Source: Branchipolynoe longqiensis (lineage: Eukaryota; Annelida; Polychaeta; Phyllodocida; Polynoidae). Taken from it: a DNA stretch of 64,000 nt. The stretch covers positions 30,766,709 to 30,830,708 of the forward strand of contig CM059197.1 in assembly GCA_030323885.1 (NCBI GenBank), given 5' to 3'. Each line of letters begins with the position of its first letter. Positions within the stretch are counted from its first letter, which is position 1. A model generated the notes under the pieces. That model was not told the DNA's origin and ran no database searches. It saw only the letters and a list, made by a program, of their open reading frames with translations. A program made the position numbers and the translations under genes. Below, piece after piece: positions 29,006 through 40,949 of this stretch.

Positions 29006-29846
29006 CTAAAGGCCCTGTCACACTATGACGTTTCCCACCAACGCGCGTCAACGTGTTGCCTTTTTGGCCAAAACGTCGGTACACATCGGGACATGTTACC
29101 AGCGCGTTACCGGCGCGTTACTGGTGTGTTACCGGCACGTCGGTACACCTTGAGGGATAGCAACGTGTGAATCGACACGTCGGCGGCCGTCGGCGCGCAT
29201 CGGGTCCGCCGATCGTTTTGTGCTTGCACAAAACTTTCGATGCGCCCCGACATGTGCTGATGGGTTGGAGGGGGCATTATGGATGCGTTACCAACACGTC
29301 GATACCCGTTGGCGGCGCGCCGGCAGAACGCTGGCATAACGTTGATCAACATTGGTTAACGTTTGCATTTTTTTTCGCCAAAATGTGACCGTTCCGTCAG
29401 CGCGTCAGTAACGTCCCATCGATGGGTAGTGGGTGCGCTATTGGCGTTGCTCCAGCGTTTCTCGACGCGTTGGACGTGTTGCTGGCATGTCTTGACGTGT
29501 TGCTGGCACGTCTTGACGTGTTGCTGGCACGTCTGCCGTGCGCCTAACGTTACCCAGCGTTCTGCAAACCTTTAATGATGTGCTACCCCCACGCCGTCGG
29601 CGCGCCGACAACGCGCCGATAACATGCTGATGGCATGCTGGGAACCCGCTGGTTGGACATTGACACTTTGTTCCGCCGCACTTCGAACCCTGTTGGCCAC
29701 ACACTCATAGCACGCTACTAACATGCTGTGGCCCGTCAAACTTTCTCCCAAAACGCCGAAGACTTGGACATGTGTCGACGGGTTGCAAATATTTTGCGCA
29801 TTGCCGGCACGCCAGTGAGAAACGTCATAGTGTGACAGGGCCTTAA
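29006..29846 (+). mobile_element. TTAA-type element K2
   Basis: GGCCCTGTCACACTATGACG (from 29011) and GAAACGTCATAGTGTGACAG (to about 29838) are inverted ends; the flanks are CTAA and TTAA. The interior is built of GTTACCGGCGCGTTAC-type words on both strands and a 3-copy repeat GACGTGTTGCTGGCACGTCT at about 29472-29534. Confidence 0.8.
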
Positions 29847-30404
29847 GATGGACAAGATCCTTTAATGGACCTTTTATTTCTTGCTGTTTCTCCATTATTT
29901 CTCGTTAACCGCCTACAATGAGAGTGACAGTCCAAATACAAATGTAATATTTAAAACCAAATGATTGGCTTGGTCCCACCACTTCACTGACCACAGCTGG
30001 TTCAATGTGTTAGTAACAATGCCACCCAAACAGCACAACTGATATTGTTGTCAGGTGACTAACAGCAGTAAAACAACAAACTTCAAATAACAAACTCACA
30101 TAGCTAACCACGATAGGGTAACACTAGAATATTCCTGTCAAACTGACATTTAAATACTCCAACTGAACAGACCCTACATTCAAACTTACTACAACTTTAC
30201 CAAGTGAATACAGAAGATAACTTCTGCTTACATTCTAAATACCATGAAAATACTTACATCCACCACACTAATATTGACATAGTCATATGACACCACTGAG
30301 AGTGAGGGGATGGGTGGAGTTGGAGGGAGGAGAGTAAGGCGGAGGGAAGCCATATTGCTGTGGAACTTGAGAGTAACTATCAGATTTCCATTGCGCTATA
30401 TGCT
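29847..30404. other. Unassigned intergenic DNA
   Basis: AT-rich; no recognised repeat or gene. Confidence 0.4.
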
Positions 30405-30570
30405 GCAAATTGTGCATTGAACTGCTTTTGTTAGCTCACCTTATATACCTTACTCTATACCATTTTTGTGTAAATAATCCAGAATTGAAAAATGGCTAGA
30501 AGACCAGTGCTTCGGCGCTGACAGAAGAACATTTTCAGCAGAATAAACATATTTACGAAACAAGAAAAAG
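30405..30570 (+). mobile_element. Retroposed transcript end, family C, copy 2
   Basis: Starts TGCAAATTGTGCATTGAAC and ends CAGAATAAACATATTTACG. It matches 42356-42499 from the same start and 8121-8212 over its 3' part. Confidence 0.7.
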
Positions 30571-30575
30571 GAGGA

Positions 30576-30918
30576 ACCAGACGGGATGGCAGAATGCGTT
30601 AGAGCGTCCGTTTCCCTTGCTAGTAGATCGTGGGGTAGTGGATTCGAACCCTGGTTGAGTCAAACCAATGACTTAAAAATTGATACTTGTTGCTTCCTAG
30701 GCAGGCACTCGGCATTATTAGGACATGGCAAGGATTGGTTGGCTCAGTGTCAGGATAATGTGACTGAGTGGGATACCAGGTCATGGTGCCGGCGGCCTCG
30801 TTTCCCACTGGGACAGCAGTATAAAGTTGCCATGAGTGCGCACTGTCACAAGTTGGTACCCGTCCTGATATGACCTTAGATGTTACTAGGACATAAAACA
30901 ACAACAAACAAACAAACA
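30576..30918 (+). mobile_element. SINE-1, full length, long-loop head
   Basis: Head CCAGACGGGATGGCAGAATG, B box GGATTCGAACCC, complete body, tail ACATAAAACAACAACAAAC. Confidence 0.92.
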
Positions 30919-31391
30919 GAAAAAGGAGGTATCACGTGTTCATTGCTGGATCACGTGGACAGGTTATTATTAATACACGTTTATTATCTGCCTAACTATA
31001 AAACATAACGCAGTCAATTAAGATACAAAGACTGAAACTCTTTTCTGCCTTAGTTTCCACAGTTAGATATTGCAATTCTAAGAAATGTCACATCTTATAT
31101 GAGGGGAAAGTCGATTGCAGACACAGACACATATAAAATAAGCAGCAGGAAGCTGGTTCTAGTCATAATATCGGTCAGTATATCCACAACCTGCCATGAA
31201 CACCCATCGTCGTTAAAGGGACCTTCCCACAGCACCCACTGACCTTCAACTCAACCCCGTTAAGTTCACAAGCCCACCACCAGGGTGCGTGGGAAAATCT
31301 GTAGTTCTCCGGGAACGCTGTTTACCCGCTCAACCCATTAAGGACATGTGTGCGTTTTCATTTCTGCTTTGTATATTTCATGTCTCCGCCT
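30919..31391. other. Unassigned intergenic DNA
   Basis: Two CACGTG/CACGTGG words near 30935 and 30953; no coding sequence recognised. Confidence 0.4.
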
Positions 31392-31677
31392 TCAACCAAA
31401 TGGTTGTTGGAGTTTTACGTCCTGGCGACATCTAAGGTCATATCAGGATGGGTACTAACTTGTGACAGTGCACACTCTTACCATGACCTGATATCCCACT
31501 CAATCACATTATCCTGACACTGAGCCAACCAGTTCATGGCCTATCCTAAGTATAAATTTTTAAGTCATTGGTTTGACTCGACCAGGGTTCGAAGTGGTGG
31601 GTTCGAATAACACGATCTACCAACACGGGAGACAGATGCTCAACTCATTCGGCCACCCCATCTGGTCTCAACCAAAT
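31392..31677 (-). mobile_element. SINE-1 with internal deletion and clear target duplication
   Basis: The perfect 10-bp duplication TCAACCAAAT (31392-31401, 31668-31677) flanks the element. It lacks the CCCACTGGGAGACCAGG core segment between ACACTC and TTACCATGACC. Confidence 0.92.
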
Positions 31678-33083
31678 AGTTGTCGTCTGCTTCACCTAGG
31701 ATGGCAGCAGACGACATTTGTACATCGGATTTGGTGAGCAGTATAGAACAATATGCATAATAAATGTCGAAAATAACTACTTTGGCGTAAACAGCAGTAG
31801 TGAGTTCCCTACTGAGCCCTCTGGTTGAGGAGGGTGAAGGAAGAAGGACAATAACAAGAGGGAGAGAGAGGATTATTGGAGTAGATGATGTGTAATGACG
31901 TCACATCCGCTATGCAAACTACATACTGTGTAGTTGGTGCATCACGTGATGCAAACGGTCTCGATTGTCTATAAATGCTCTTTGTGGTGGTACGTATGGC
32001 TTTTCTTCGTGTGGCGCCCTCTGCTGAGTGGCAGTTTCCATAGTGACACAGATGTGTGCCAGACTATAATCAAGCTGTGGCCGGTGCTGGTTTGGGTCGA
32101 CCAACCCGCATATGGAAATGTGGGCTACTCGCCAAGCCGAACCCGCATTGGCCATCAAATGCGGAGAAGGGTTCGCTGCTCTAACTTGTTGCTAGGAGAG
32201 GTGCTGTGGCATCCCACGCTACTCTCCTAGCAACATAGAACGTTTGAGCCGTCGGGCCTGGCCCCATCAGACATGTTTCATTAGCGCTCTGATGTTTCAG
32301 ATGATAATCTGGCTTTAAATACAGTAATTGAAAGTATCTTGACTATAAAGGAAATGGAGGGGAAGTATTTATTCATATGATTGACATTGGAAGAGATTAG
32401 ATGGGGTTGGTAGGAACAGAAATAAAGTTGTGAGCTCTTAAAATGTAATTGAGAGGTTCCTTGCATTCCTTACCCTTTACGAACAGGTCCCATATTACAC
32501 TAACCATCATGGTCAACCCCCTAATGATGGTTTATTATTATACCTATTACTATTGGCCTTCTGCACAGATGAGGGAGTGATGTAGACATTACAGTACATA
32601 GCCTGACCCTCTCGTCAGGGCTAGTAACCACCTTCATAATACAGACAATAACAATAATAGGTAATATCTCGGGTGTTTATAAGTGACAGCGGGGGCGGAG
32701 TACACCATCAACCTTAGCAATGGAAGCATAGGAGTAATGGTAATTAATACACAAATGATATGCTGGGGTAGAGCCCATGAACATGTAGTACATAGGCTGT
32801 CAGCACTCGGGTGGGATTATATTAATGAAAACGTGAAATGGCTATGAGAAGGAGAGGCGGCGGCGACGAGAGACGGTGGCGGCCAGCAGCAGCAGCGGGG
32901 AATCCATGTGTATATTAATAGAACGATAGGAGTAGAACGGTTATATATATATATATATATAAGCCCCAGATGTGGGGGGGGGGGTGACGGATGGGGTAGC
33001 CACCCCACCCAGGAAGGGGATGGGGGTAGGAGCAGGACACTACAGAGATTATTACATGCGACCACTATCCATATATATTACGC
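31678..33083. other. Unassigned DNA, about 1.4 kb
   Basis: Contains GCATCACGTGATGC (31938-31951), a 14-bp inverted repeat (32187-32200 and 32222-32235) and a TA tract (32940-32961). A 98-codon frame (31934-32230) and its reverse-strand counterpart have no recognisable domain. Possibly unique host DNA. Confidence 0.4.
32187..32235. promoter_or_regulatory. Inverted TGTTGCTAGGAGAG repeat
   Basis: TGTTGCTAGGAGAG (32187-32200) and CTCTCCTAGCAACA (32222-32235) form perfect 14-bp arms around 21 nt. The GTTGCTAGG half resembles an RFX-type X-box half-site; the function is inference. Confidence 0.45.
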
Positions 33084-33426
33084 CAGACGGGATGGCCGAA
33101 TGAGTTGAGAGTCCGTATCCCGTTTTGGTAGATCGTGGGAATCGAACCTAGTTGTTCGAACCACGGTCAAATCAAACCAATAACTTAAAAATTGATACTT
33201 GTCACTTCCAAGCCAGGCGCTTAGCATTATTAGGATAGGCCAAGGACTGGTTGGCACAGTTGTCAGGATAATATGACTAAGTTGGATATCAGGTCGCGGT
33301 GCTGGCAGCCTGCTCTCCCAGTGGGGAAGCACTATAAATCGCCATGAGTGCGCACTGTCATGAGTTGGTACCCATCCTGATATGGCCTTAGATGTTGTCT
33401 GGACGTAAAACTCCAACAACTAACCG
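33084..33426 (+). mobile_element. SINE-1, full length, long-loop head
   Basis: Head CCAGACGGGATGGCCGAATG, duplicated TCGAACC boxes, complete body, tail GACGTAAAACTCCAACAAC. Confidence 0.93.
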
Positions 33427-33774
33427 AATTATATAAGCTACGCCAAGTGTAAACTAAAAAGTTGTCGCGACGCCCCAGACATTACTACCGCTTTGACATA
33501 GTGGTGTGATTTTAAACATCCACAGACCCGAGTGAGATGCCACCCCTCTCACCCCCACTTCCACCCCCACCTCCACCCCCACCCCACCCGTGTGCCGGTG
33601 TGAATGACCCAGGTGTGTGCCCGGAGGGCTGGTCAAAGGTGTGCATTGTTCGCGCCGGGCCGAGGTGTGCGACGCAAACGCGACGAAAGGGCGACCTTTT
33701 GTCATTGTCGTCTCCTAAAAATACCGTCTGCTTTCAATGAGATCGTATTTGTGTGAGCGGCTTGCGTCCTGGAG
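33427..33774. other. Unassigned DNA with a C-rich tract
   Basis: CCACCCCCACCTCC tract at 33541-33590; no coding sequence recognised. Confidence 0.4.
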
Positions 33775-34740
33775 GTGGGTGGGTGTATATGGGGGTATGT
33801 GGGTGTGGGGGTATGTGGGTGTGGGGGTATGTGGGTATGTGGGTGTGCACGTATGTGGGGTGTGTGCGTATGTGGGGTCTTTATGTGGGTGTGTTCATCT
33901 GTGCGCGCATGCATCTGTGGGTGTGTGCATTTGTGGGTGCGTGCATATGTGGGTGTGGGTGTCTGTGGGTATGTATGTGGGTGTACGCGTGTGTGCATAT
34001 GTGGGTGTGGTTGTCTGTGTGTACATCTGTGGGTGTAGGGCGTATGTGGGTGTGTGCATCTATGTGTGTGCATATGTGGTCTATGTGTGTGTGCATATGT
34101 CTATGTATGCATATGTGGGTGTAAGCGTCTGTGGTCTATGTGGGTGTGCATATGTGGGCGTGTGCATATGTGGGTCTGTGTGTATGTGAGTATGTGTGGG
34201 TGTGTGCATATATGAGTGTGTGCATCTGTGGCTGTATGCATATGTGAGTATCTGTGTGTGTATGTGAGTGTATATGTGGGTGCGTGCATCTGTGGGTGTG
34301 TGCATCTGTGGGTGTATGCATCTGTGGGTGGGTGTATGTGGGTGTGTGCATCTGTGGGTGGGTGTATGTGGATGTGTGAATCTGTGGGTGTTGATGTCTG
34401 TGGGGGTGTGCATATGTGGGTGTGTGCAATGTGGGTGTTGGTGTATGTGGTTGTATGTGGTTGTGGGTGTGTGCATCTGTGGGTGTCTATGTGGGTGCAT
34501 GCATCTGTGGATATGTATGTCTGTGGGTGTGTGCATCTGTGGGTGGGTGCATCTGTGGGTGTGCACATATGTTGGTGTGTGCTTCTGTGGTTGTGGGTAT
34601 ATGTGTGTGCATATGTGTACATGTGTAAATGTGCATTGTGTGCATGTGTATGTATACATGTATGTATGTGTGCATATATGTGAGCATGTATGTGTGTATG
34701 TGTGCGTGTACTTAAGTGCGTGGGTAGCGTGAGCGTGTGT
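33775..34740. repeat. TGTGGGTGTGTGCATC minisatellite
   Basis: About 960 bp of degenerate GTGTGTGCATCTGTGG and TATGTGGG units, G/T-rich on the plus strand. The frames of up to 364 codons across this and the next tract, on both strands, are translations of the repeat. Confidence 0.95.
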
Positions 34741-34777
34741 GAACGTGAGTGCGTGTTGGAGCGCTACTTTACACTTC

Positions 34778-35009
34778 CCGTGGTGGTGGTGTGGTGGTGT
34801 GGGGGTGTGGGGGTGTGGTGGCGTGGTGGTGTGGTGGTGTGGTGGTGTGGTGGTGTGGTGGTGGTGGTGTTGTGATGGTGTGGTGGTGGTGTGGTGGTGG
34901 TGGTCTGGTGGTGGTGGTGGCGTGTTGGTGGTGGTGTGGGGGGTGGTGGTGTGGTGGTGGTGTGGTGGTGTGGTGGTGGTGTGGTGTGTGTATGGGGGGG
35001 GGGGGGAGG
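34778..35009. repeat. GGTGTGGTGGT tandem tract
   Basis: GTGGTGGTGTGGTGGT units ending in a G run (34996-35006). G-rich enough to form G-quadruplexes. Confidence 0.93.
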
Positions 35010-35125
35010 GGCTTGACTCAGGCCATGCCTGGAGACGCTGTCTGCCATGTGACATGCGCAGAAACCTTTTCTTGTTGAGTCTCCGCCAGACTCCGCCAGA
35101 CTGCCCATTGTGTCTACGTCTGCCC

Positions 35126-35592
35126 TGAGCCACCCACACCCACCCACCCACACATCCAACCCACACCCACACCACACCTACCCCACCCCTACCTCACCCC
35201 ACCGAACACTCACCCCACACCCACACCCACCCCACAAACACCCATGCCACGCCTATCCCACACCCAACACACCTATCCCACACCCACCAACACCACCCTG
35301 ACACCACCCCACCCACCACATCCACCCCACACCCACCCCACAAACACACCCATTCCCCCCCTCCCCCACCCCCGAATCCAACCCACCCCCCTGCGCCACC
35401 CCACAAGTACCCATCCCTCACCCACACCCACAAACACCCATCCACCACCAGTCTCACATCCACCCCCACATCCACCCCACCCACCCACACAGCAACCATC
35501 CCCAACACCCATCCCACACCCACAAACATCTATCCCAGCAACACCCCCCCACCCCACATCCACCCACCCCACACCTACACCGACACCCAGCC
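35126..35592. repeat. CCACACCC tandem tract
   Basis: C/A-rich units (CCCACACCCACCCCACA) of opposite strand bias to the two preceding tracts, separated from them by about 115 bp of ordinary sequence. Confidence 0.93.
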
Positions 35593-37076
35593 GTCAGTGA
35601 GGCCCATACCCAGTGACCACCCAGCCACAGGGGTTGGAGTGCGGGCAACTGAGATGTTTGTCAGGTGAGGCTGTGGGAGTGGGGGGGGGGGGGGGGCAAA
35701 TAAAGTAATTTTTTTACACGAAAAAAAACATCAACCCGAATCGGGTGGATATTGGTAGGGATGATAAAATAAGCAAGAGCTGGAGGTATTCTATTATGCG
35801 GGTGGGGGTGGTGTGGGGTGAGGTGGGGTGAGCTGAGGTGGGGTGAGGTGGGGTGGGGCGGGGGAAGCTTAGTTTAGACTTAGAGGGAGCCCTTATTTCC
35901 GGAGACAATTTGCCAAAGTTCTTTATTGGTTGACACGTCCTGTTTGTGGGGAAGTGGCCTGTCGACACAATAGGGGTAGCCATACTAAATCAGTGTGCAC
36001 CACGCTCATGAACAGGCCTGTGTACATAGCGGTGTGGGCAGAAGGGGGGGGGGGGAGGGTCTGTCAGTGCTGGGATTCAGCGGGGGCAAAGACTACGCTA
36101 CACACGCGCGATACGGCTCCATGTTTGTATGACTTGACTTCTGGGGTGTTTGTAACCTTACAACAGTTACCGGCTGCAGAACTGCAGCAATATAGAGAGG
36201 CACCGATAAATCGGCGCAATCTTTGGTTGAAGATTAATCTTCTGGTGGGACGGTTGTAGAAGCTCAGGGATGTCTTTACAACGATTAAACGACGAGTCAT
36301 TGGGGCAGCCCCGAATCACTCTAGTCCGGTGGTAGCACAGCACTTGTATCCAGCAGACAGCAGCAAGGGTTTCTGAGGAAGGGATAGGTAAAGATGGGTC
36401 CAGCAGTTCCAGCAACAAGAACAAAGCAAGAGAAACGTAAAGGTAAAAGGCCCCACCCAAGCAAACAACTCCCTTGATCAGGGGGAGAAGTAAGCCCGGG
36501 AGAAGAAAAAAAGGGTAGAGTATAGGAAAGAGAAATGAGGAGAGTTGAGTCAAAGGACCATGTCTATTTGCTGTATGGTGACCATCCGGCGAGCCAAAGA
36601 CACAGACAGAGTAAGAGTAGAAAGTGAAATGCTGGCAGGCTCCCCCTCCTGGAACGCTTTTTAGACAATATCAAGGAGGAGCATCGCCAGCGGAGAGGAG
36701 ACAGAGAGAGGTGTGGAAGAAGTGCGGTCCGGATAGCAAGCGATGTTTGTATGTACACGTGATTTCATGCAGTTAAATTTGAATAAATCGTGGGGGGGGG
36801 GGGTAGGGGGAATCATGTCTGTTGTTGTGAGTAGTGATCGTCTATTCTAGTTACGGACACATCTCTAAGTTCTTTTTTATTTTTTATTAAAACGAGATTT
36901 GAGGTAAAAAAAGTATAGCCATAGCCTTTTGCAATGCACAACTTATTCTAGTAAGGATTAGTGTTTTTGCGGAAATAGTTTATTCTCCAGAAGAAGTGTG
37001 CATGTATATTTATATTACATTATATTTGATTATATCTATCGTAGCGGTAGGCGGGATGAGGGACTGTAGGGTTGAT
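35593..37076. other. Unassigned DNA, about 1.5 kb
   Basis: G runs at about 35681-35697, 36045-36055 and 36791-36802; GGTGGGGTGAGGT tract at 35805-35860. Frames of up to 128 codons show no recognisable domain. Possibly unique host DNA. Confidence 0.4.
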
Positions 37077-37420
37077 TGGTTGTTGGAGTTTTATGTCTTG
37101 ACAACATCTAAGGTCATATCAGGACAGGTACCGACTTGTGACAGTGCACACTCATGGTGACTTTACAGTGCTACCTCCACTGGGAGACCAGGCTGCCAGC
37201 ACTGTGACCTGATATCCCATTCAGTCACATTATCCTGACACTGAGCTAACCAGTCCATGCCCTATATGCTAATCATGCCAAGCGCCTGGCTAGGAAGCTA
37301 CAAATATCAATTTTGAACGCATTGGTTTGACTTGACCCGGTTTCGAACCTGCAAGTTCGAATCCCACGATCTATCAAAACGGGCGACGGACTCTCAACTC
37401 ATTCGGCCATCCCGTCTGGT
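37077..37420 (-). mobile_element. SINE-1, full length
   Basis: Tail TTGGTTGTTGGAGTTTTATG at left; head CAGACGGGATGGCCGAATGA on the reverse strand. Confidence 0.92.
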
Positions 37421-37587
37421 GAGCGGGTGGTAGCACCACCAGTATTGTTTGGAAGGTGAATAGAATATGACCAAATAATATGTCATTGTCAATACATTTA
37501 TAAGGGATTAAATATCTCCTATTTCCGCGAATTTGGATATTTACCAAAATGTCAAGGAATCAGGATGTATATGACAATTGGTTTGTT
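37421..37587. other. Short linker
   Basis: No repeat family recognised. Confidence 0.4.
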
Positions 37588-37645
37588 TGAATCCCGTCCT
37601 TATATGACCTTAAATCTTACTAGAACATAAACCCCAAACAAGAAA
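37588..37645 (+). mobile_element. SINE-1 3' fragment
   Basis: CCCGTCCTTATATGACC...ACTAGAACATAAACCCC. Confidence 0.65.
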
Positions 37646-37667
37646 GAATTAGGCATGGGCGATAATA

Positions 37668-37735
37668 TAGATTGATTGATGGGTGGTTGCTTTACGCCGT
37701 GTCGGCAGCACACGCCATATTCACGGCGAGGCGAT
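37668..37735 (-). mobile_element. LINE 3' end (GATT-tail family), short
   Basis: GATTGATTGATGGGTGGTTG, then GCCGTGTCGGCAGCACACGC and CATATTCACGGCG, matching 27571-27635. GGCGATAATATAG occurs on both sides (37658, 37729), giving a target duplication of about 12 bp. Confidence 0.75.
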
Positions 37736-37882
37736 AATATAGGTCAGGATAGTTGAAATCTGATTTCCGATGTTTTTTTCAAGATTCACTGACAATGGTA
37801 ATCCTTATGGTCAAAATCCGCATTTTCCCAAGTTCACCATCAATGTAATAATCTCGACTTGATTTCCGCGTTTTTTTATAAA

Positions 37883-38213
37883 CCAGACGGGGTGGCCGAA
37901 TGAGTTGAGCGTCCATCTCCTGTTTTGGGAGATCGGGGATCCAAATCCATGAGTTTGAGGGTCCGAACCCTGGGTTGAGTCAAACCAATGACTTAAAAAT
38001 TGATACTTGTCACTTCTTAGCCTGGCGCTTGGTATTATTAAGATAGGGCAAGGACTGGTTGGCTCAGTGTCAGGATAATATGACTGAGTGGGATATCAGG
38101 CCATGGGGTAGCACTATAACATTACCATGAGTGCGCACTATCACAAGTCGGGACCTGTCCTGATATGACCTTAGATGTTTCTAGGACGTAAAACAACAAA
38201 CAAACAAAACAAA
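37883..38213 (+). mobile_element. SINE-1, near full length
   Basis: Head CCAGACGGGGTGGCCGAATG; the core lacks the GTGCTGGCGGCCTGGTCTCC segment; tail GACGTAAAACAACAAACAAAC. Confidence 0.9.
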
Positions 38214-38395
38214 CATAATGCTATATAAAATGCTATAAATGTATATGATATGTATACCTACTATATACTCATGCTATGTATATATGCTGTATATACATGC
38301 TATATATAATGATGTAAATACATGCTATATATACATGCTATATACACTCATGTTATATACATGCTATATCTATAATGCTATATATATGTTTGCAA
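38214..38395. repeat. ATGCTATATA low-complexity tract
   Basis: Degenerate ATATACATGCTATATA units. Confidence 0.88.
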
Positions 38396-38678
38396 TGAGA
38401 CTAATTCCTCTGTTAATTATCAGGAGAGAGCATCAGTTCGGTGAGTGTATTTCGGTTATCTTTACACTCTACACTCAAATTCCATTTAGCTAATACACAT
38501 TTAAACTCCAAATGGAGCCTGGAGGCTGCCCTGTTAGTCTTACCACCATCCTACAACACGCGGATACAAAAGAAGTTCAACCCCGCCACCCAAGCAATAC
38601 AAGCAAGCCAAGCAATACCCATACACACATAATTTAATAAGTTACACACATGTCAGGCCGCTAGCTCAAAGCTAACCG
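38396..38678. other. Unassigned intergenic DNA
   Basis: No repeat or coding sequence recognised. Confidence 0.4.
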
Positions 38679-39440
38679 GGGCCCAAATGCATGTGTCGGT
38701 GTTAGCAGTCTTAACCCGTGGTTCGCGCAGAGTTCCAGGGTTAGCGGCCCAAAGTGGCAATGTATGTGCCCGGGTTAGGCAAACACCTCGAGAGGTAATG
38801 TCGCCTACACTAACGCAAAGATATAGGAGGTTTAACGTCCGTGTGAGCTACCGATTAGGCCCAAATCTATTCAATGTGATCATATTTAACAGAATTACAG
38901 ACTCAAATCGTGAAATTTAATTAAATTAACCCTAAATTCGAAGCCATATTAACGTAGCAGCTACATCGGCGGCATTATTCATATTGTCAAATCGACGAAT
39001 GCAAATTAACAAATCGCTGCCGCCGCCATGACGTCAATATCCATATTGTCTAACGTCAACTAAACATCGCCGCCGCCGCGACGTCGATATCCATACTGGC
39101 ATAATGCCAGCGGCAATGTTTTAGGCCCAAATCTATTCAATGCGACCATATTTAACAGAATTACATACGCAATAAGTGAAATTTAATCAAATTAACCCTA
39201 GATTCGAACCGCTATTAACGCCGCCACCGCATTGGCGGCGTTATTCATATTGTCGAATCGACGAATGTAAACAGGCACAGAGGGATTTCCCAAATCTATA
39301 AATAACTGCTAGGTTAGCTAACGTCACCGCGCTTTGGTCACATACTTTTCCCATGACACATATTCCAACACCGACGTTAGCTAACCCACCACCGCCCTTA
39401 ACACGGGAGCCGATAAACAGTTGTTCATACATTTGGGCCC
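38679..39440 (+). mobile_element. TIR element G2
   Basis: GGGCCCAAATG (38679) and CATTTGGGCCC (to 39440) form short inverted ends, with further imperfect pairing (GTCGGTGTTAGC / GCTAACGTCGGTG). The interior is homologous to G1 (ATTTAACAGAATTACA, GGGATTTCCCAAATCTATAA) and contains an internal duplication of the CTATTCAATG block (38868, 39131). Confidence 0.65.
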
Positions 39441-39464
39441 AGCTGGTCTACCATTAAGCAGATA

Positions 39465-39545
39465 AGGTGCAGCCCTCCCTCTCCCCTCCCTCGCTCATCC
39501 CCTCCCTCCTCCCCTCCCTTCCTCCCCTCCCTTCCTCCCTCCAGC
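39465..39545. repeat. CCCTCCCTTCCT tract
   Basis: Pyrimidine-rich low-complexity tract. Confidence 0.85.
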
Positions 39546-39625
39546 TTCTCCATGTCTCTCCTTGCCTATTTCCCCCACCACACCCCGCCCCTTCTCCCAT
39601 GCCCCTCTCACCTGCCATGGGACCG

Positions 39626-39941
39626 GGTGCAGTGTCCGAATGGGCAGAGTGCAAGCCTCTCATGGGGGAGATTGGGAGTTCGATTCCCGGTCAAGTCAAA
39701 CCAATGACTTACAAAATTGATAGCTGTTGCTTCCTAGTTTTACACTCTGCATTAATAGGATAGGGCAAGGACTGGTTCGCTGATTGTTCGTGGGATATTG
39801 GGTCATGGTGCTGGTGACCTAATTTTGCAATGTGGCAACACTATAAAGTCGCCATGTGTGTGCACTGTCCCAAGTCGGTACCTGTTCTGATATGACCTTA
39901 GATGTTGCCAGGACGTAAAGCTCCAACAACTAACCAACCAA
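39626..39941 (+). mobile_element. SINE-1, near full length
   Basis: Diverged A box (GTGTCCGAATGGGCAGAG), good B box (GGGAGTTCGATTCCC), body and tail GACGTAAAGCTCCAACAAC. Confidence 0.9.
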
Positions 39942-40267
39942 CTCACATGCCTAGGTGCTATTTATTCACGGTTAGTTCCCGACCATGCCGCCCACCCCGT
40001 GGCGCCACCAGTACCAGGCTCCCGCGCAGATCTCATCTCTCCGCACTGAGGGCATGCCCATATAAGGCCCATTATAGATGCGCATGCGCAAGTATGTGGC
40101 AGCAGGCTTCTCCTTGCTCGTCCTGTCATAAAACCATCTCATTCCTTACATTCCTGCAACAACAAAGCTGACCGAATGACTAATGAGGGCATCTATTTCG
40201 CAAAGAGAACTGCAAACTCATAATCGGGGGTTTTGCCTGAGGGTAAAATTGGTCAAATTCGATACCC
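39942..40267. other. Unassigned DNA
   Basis: GTGGCGCCACCAGTACC (about 40000) recalls repeat H. GCGCATGCGC at 40080-40089. No coding sequence recognised. Confidence 0.4.
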
Positions 40268-40613
40268 TTAAAGTTGCATTGTCTGATGAAGCATCAAATT
40301 TTCAAATACCAAAACACTCACCTAGATTTGATTCTACATATTTATCTTAGATACTGGTACAGTTATTAAGCATTCGTTGTCGCATAGGGGAGTCAATTTA
40401 TTAGAACCTGTTACTGCATAAGCCTATGGCATCAGAGTTTTGGCGTGCTTGCCAAAATTAATTTGGCATGTTGTCACTTCAAATATCTCCAAGGTTAGCC
40501 ATTTAAACTAAAAGTTACTTCAACCTAAAGTAAAGTAGCTTATAATGATCAATTTAATGTATTTATCTCAGAAAATGACAGAAACTCGAAGCCATCGGAC
40601 TATGCAACTTTAA
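40268..40613 (+). mobile_element. MITE-A, complete
   Basis: TTAA at both ends; AGTTGCATTGTCTGATGAAG and CATCGGACTATGCAACT. Confidence 0.92.
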
Positions 40614-40949
40614 ATTTTCCCTTAAATTTTCTGAGGGTATGGCTCTGTACCCTCAAATTGTTGGGATAATACCTTTTAAAGGTTCTTTAAAGAGCCAGAG
40701 ACAACAAAGCATCCAGACCCCAGGTCCCTGAACCCCCATTCTGCGTATCCTCAAATTATTTTCTGACGGAAACCCTGATTATGTACAATTGAAAACATGC
40801 ATGTTATATCGCGCAAATAAGGCAGTTCGGTACTCTTTATCTGTGTGAATCTTTTGTTGTTGACAAGTTTTTGTTGAAATTAAATCCCAATTTAACGAAG
40901 CAGCAGGCTTTGCAGGCTTTACAGGAGGGAAGAAGGTTTTTGTTGTTTG
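40614..40949. other. Unassigned DNA
   Basis: No repeat or coding sequence recognised. Confidence 0.4.

Noticed and set aside
31934..32230. 98-codon frame as a host exon
   Set aside because: No recognisable domain, an equally open reverse frame, and it ends in the 14-bp inverted repeat.
34081..35175. Reverse-strand frame of 364 codons and other long frames at 33.7-35.6 kb
   Set aside because: They are translations of TGTGGG/GGTGTGG arrays; long frames exist in several registers and on both strands at once.
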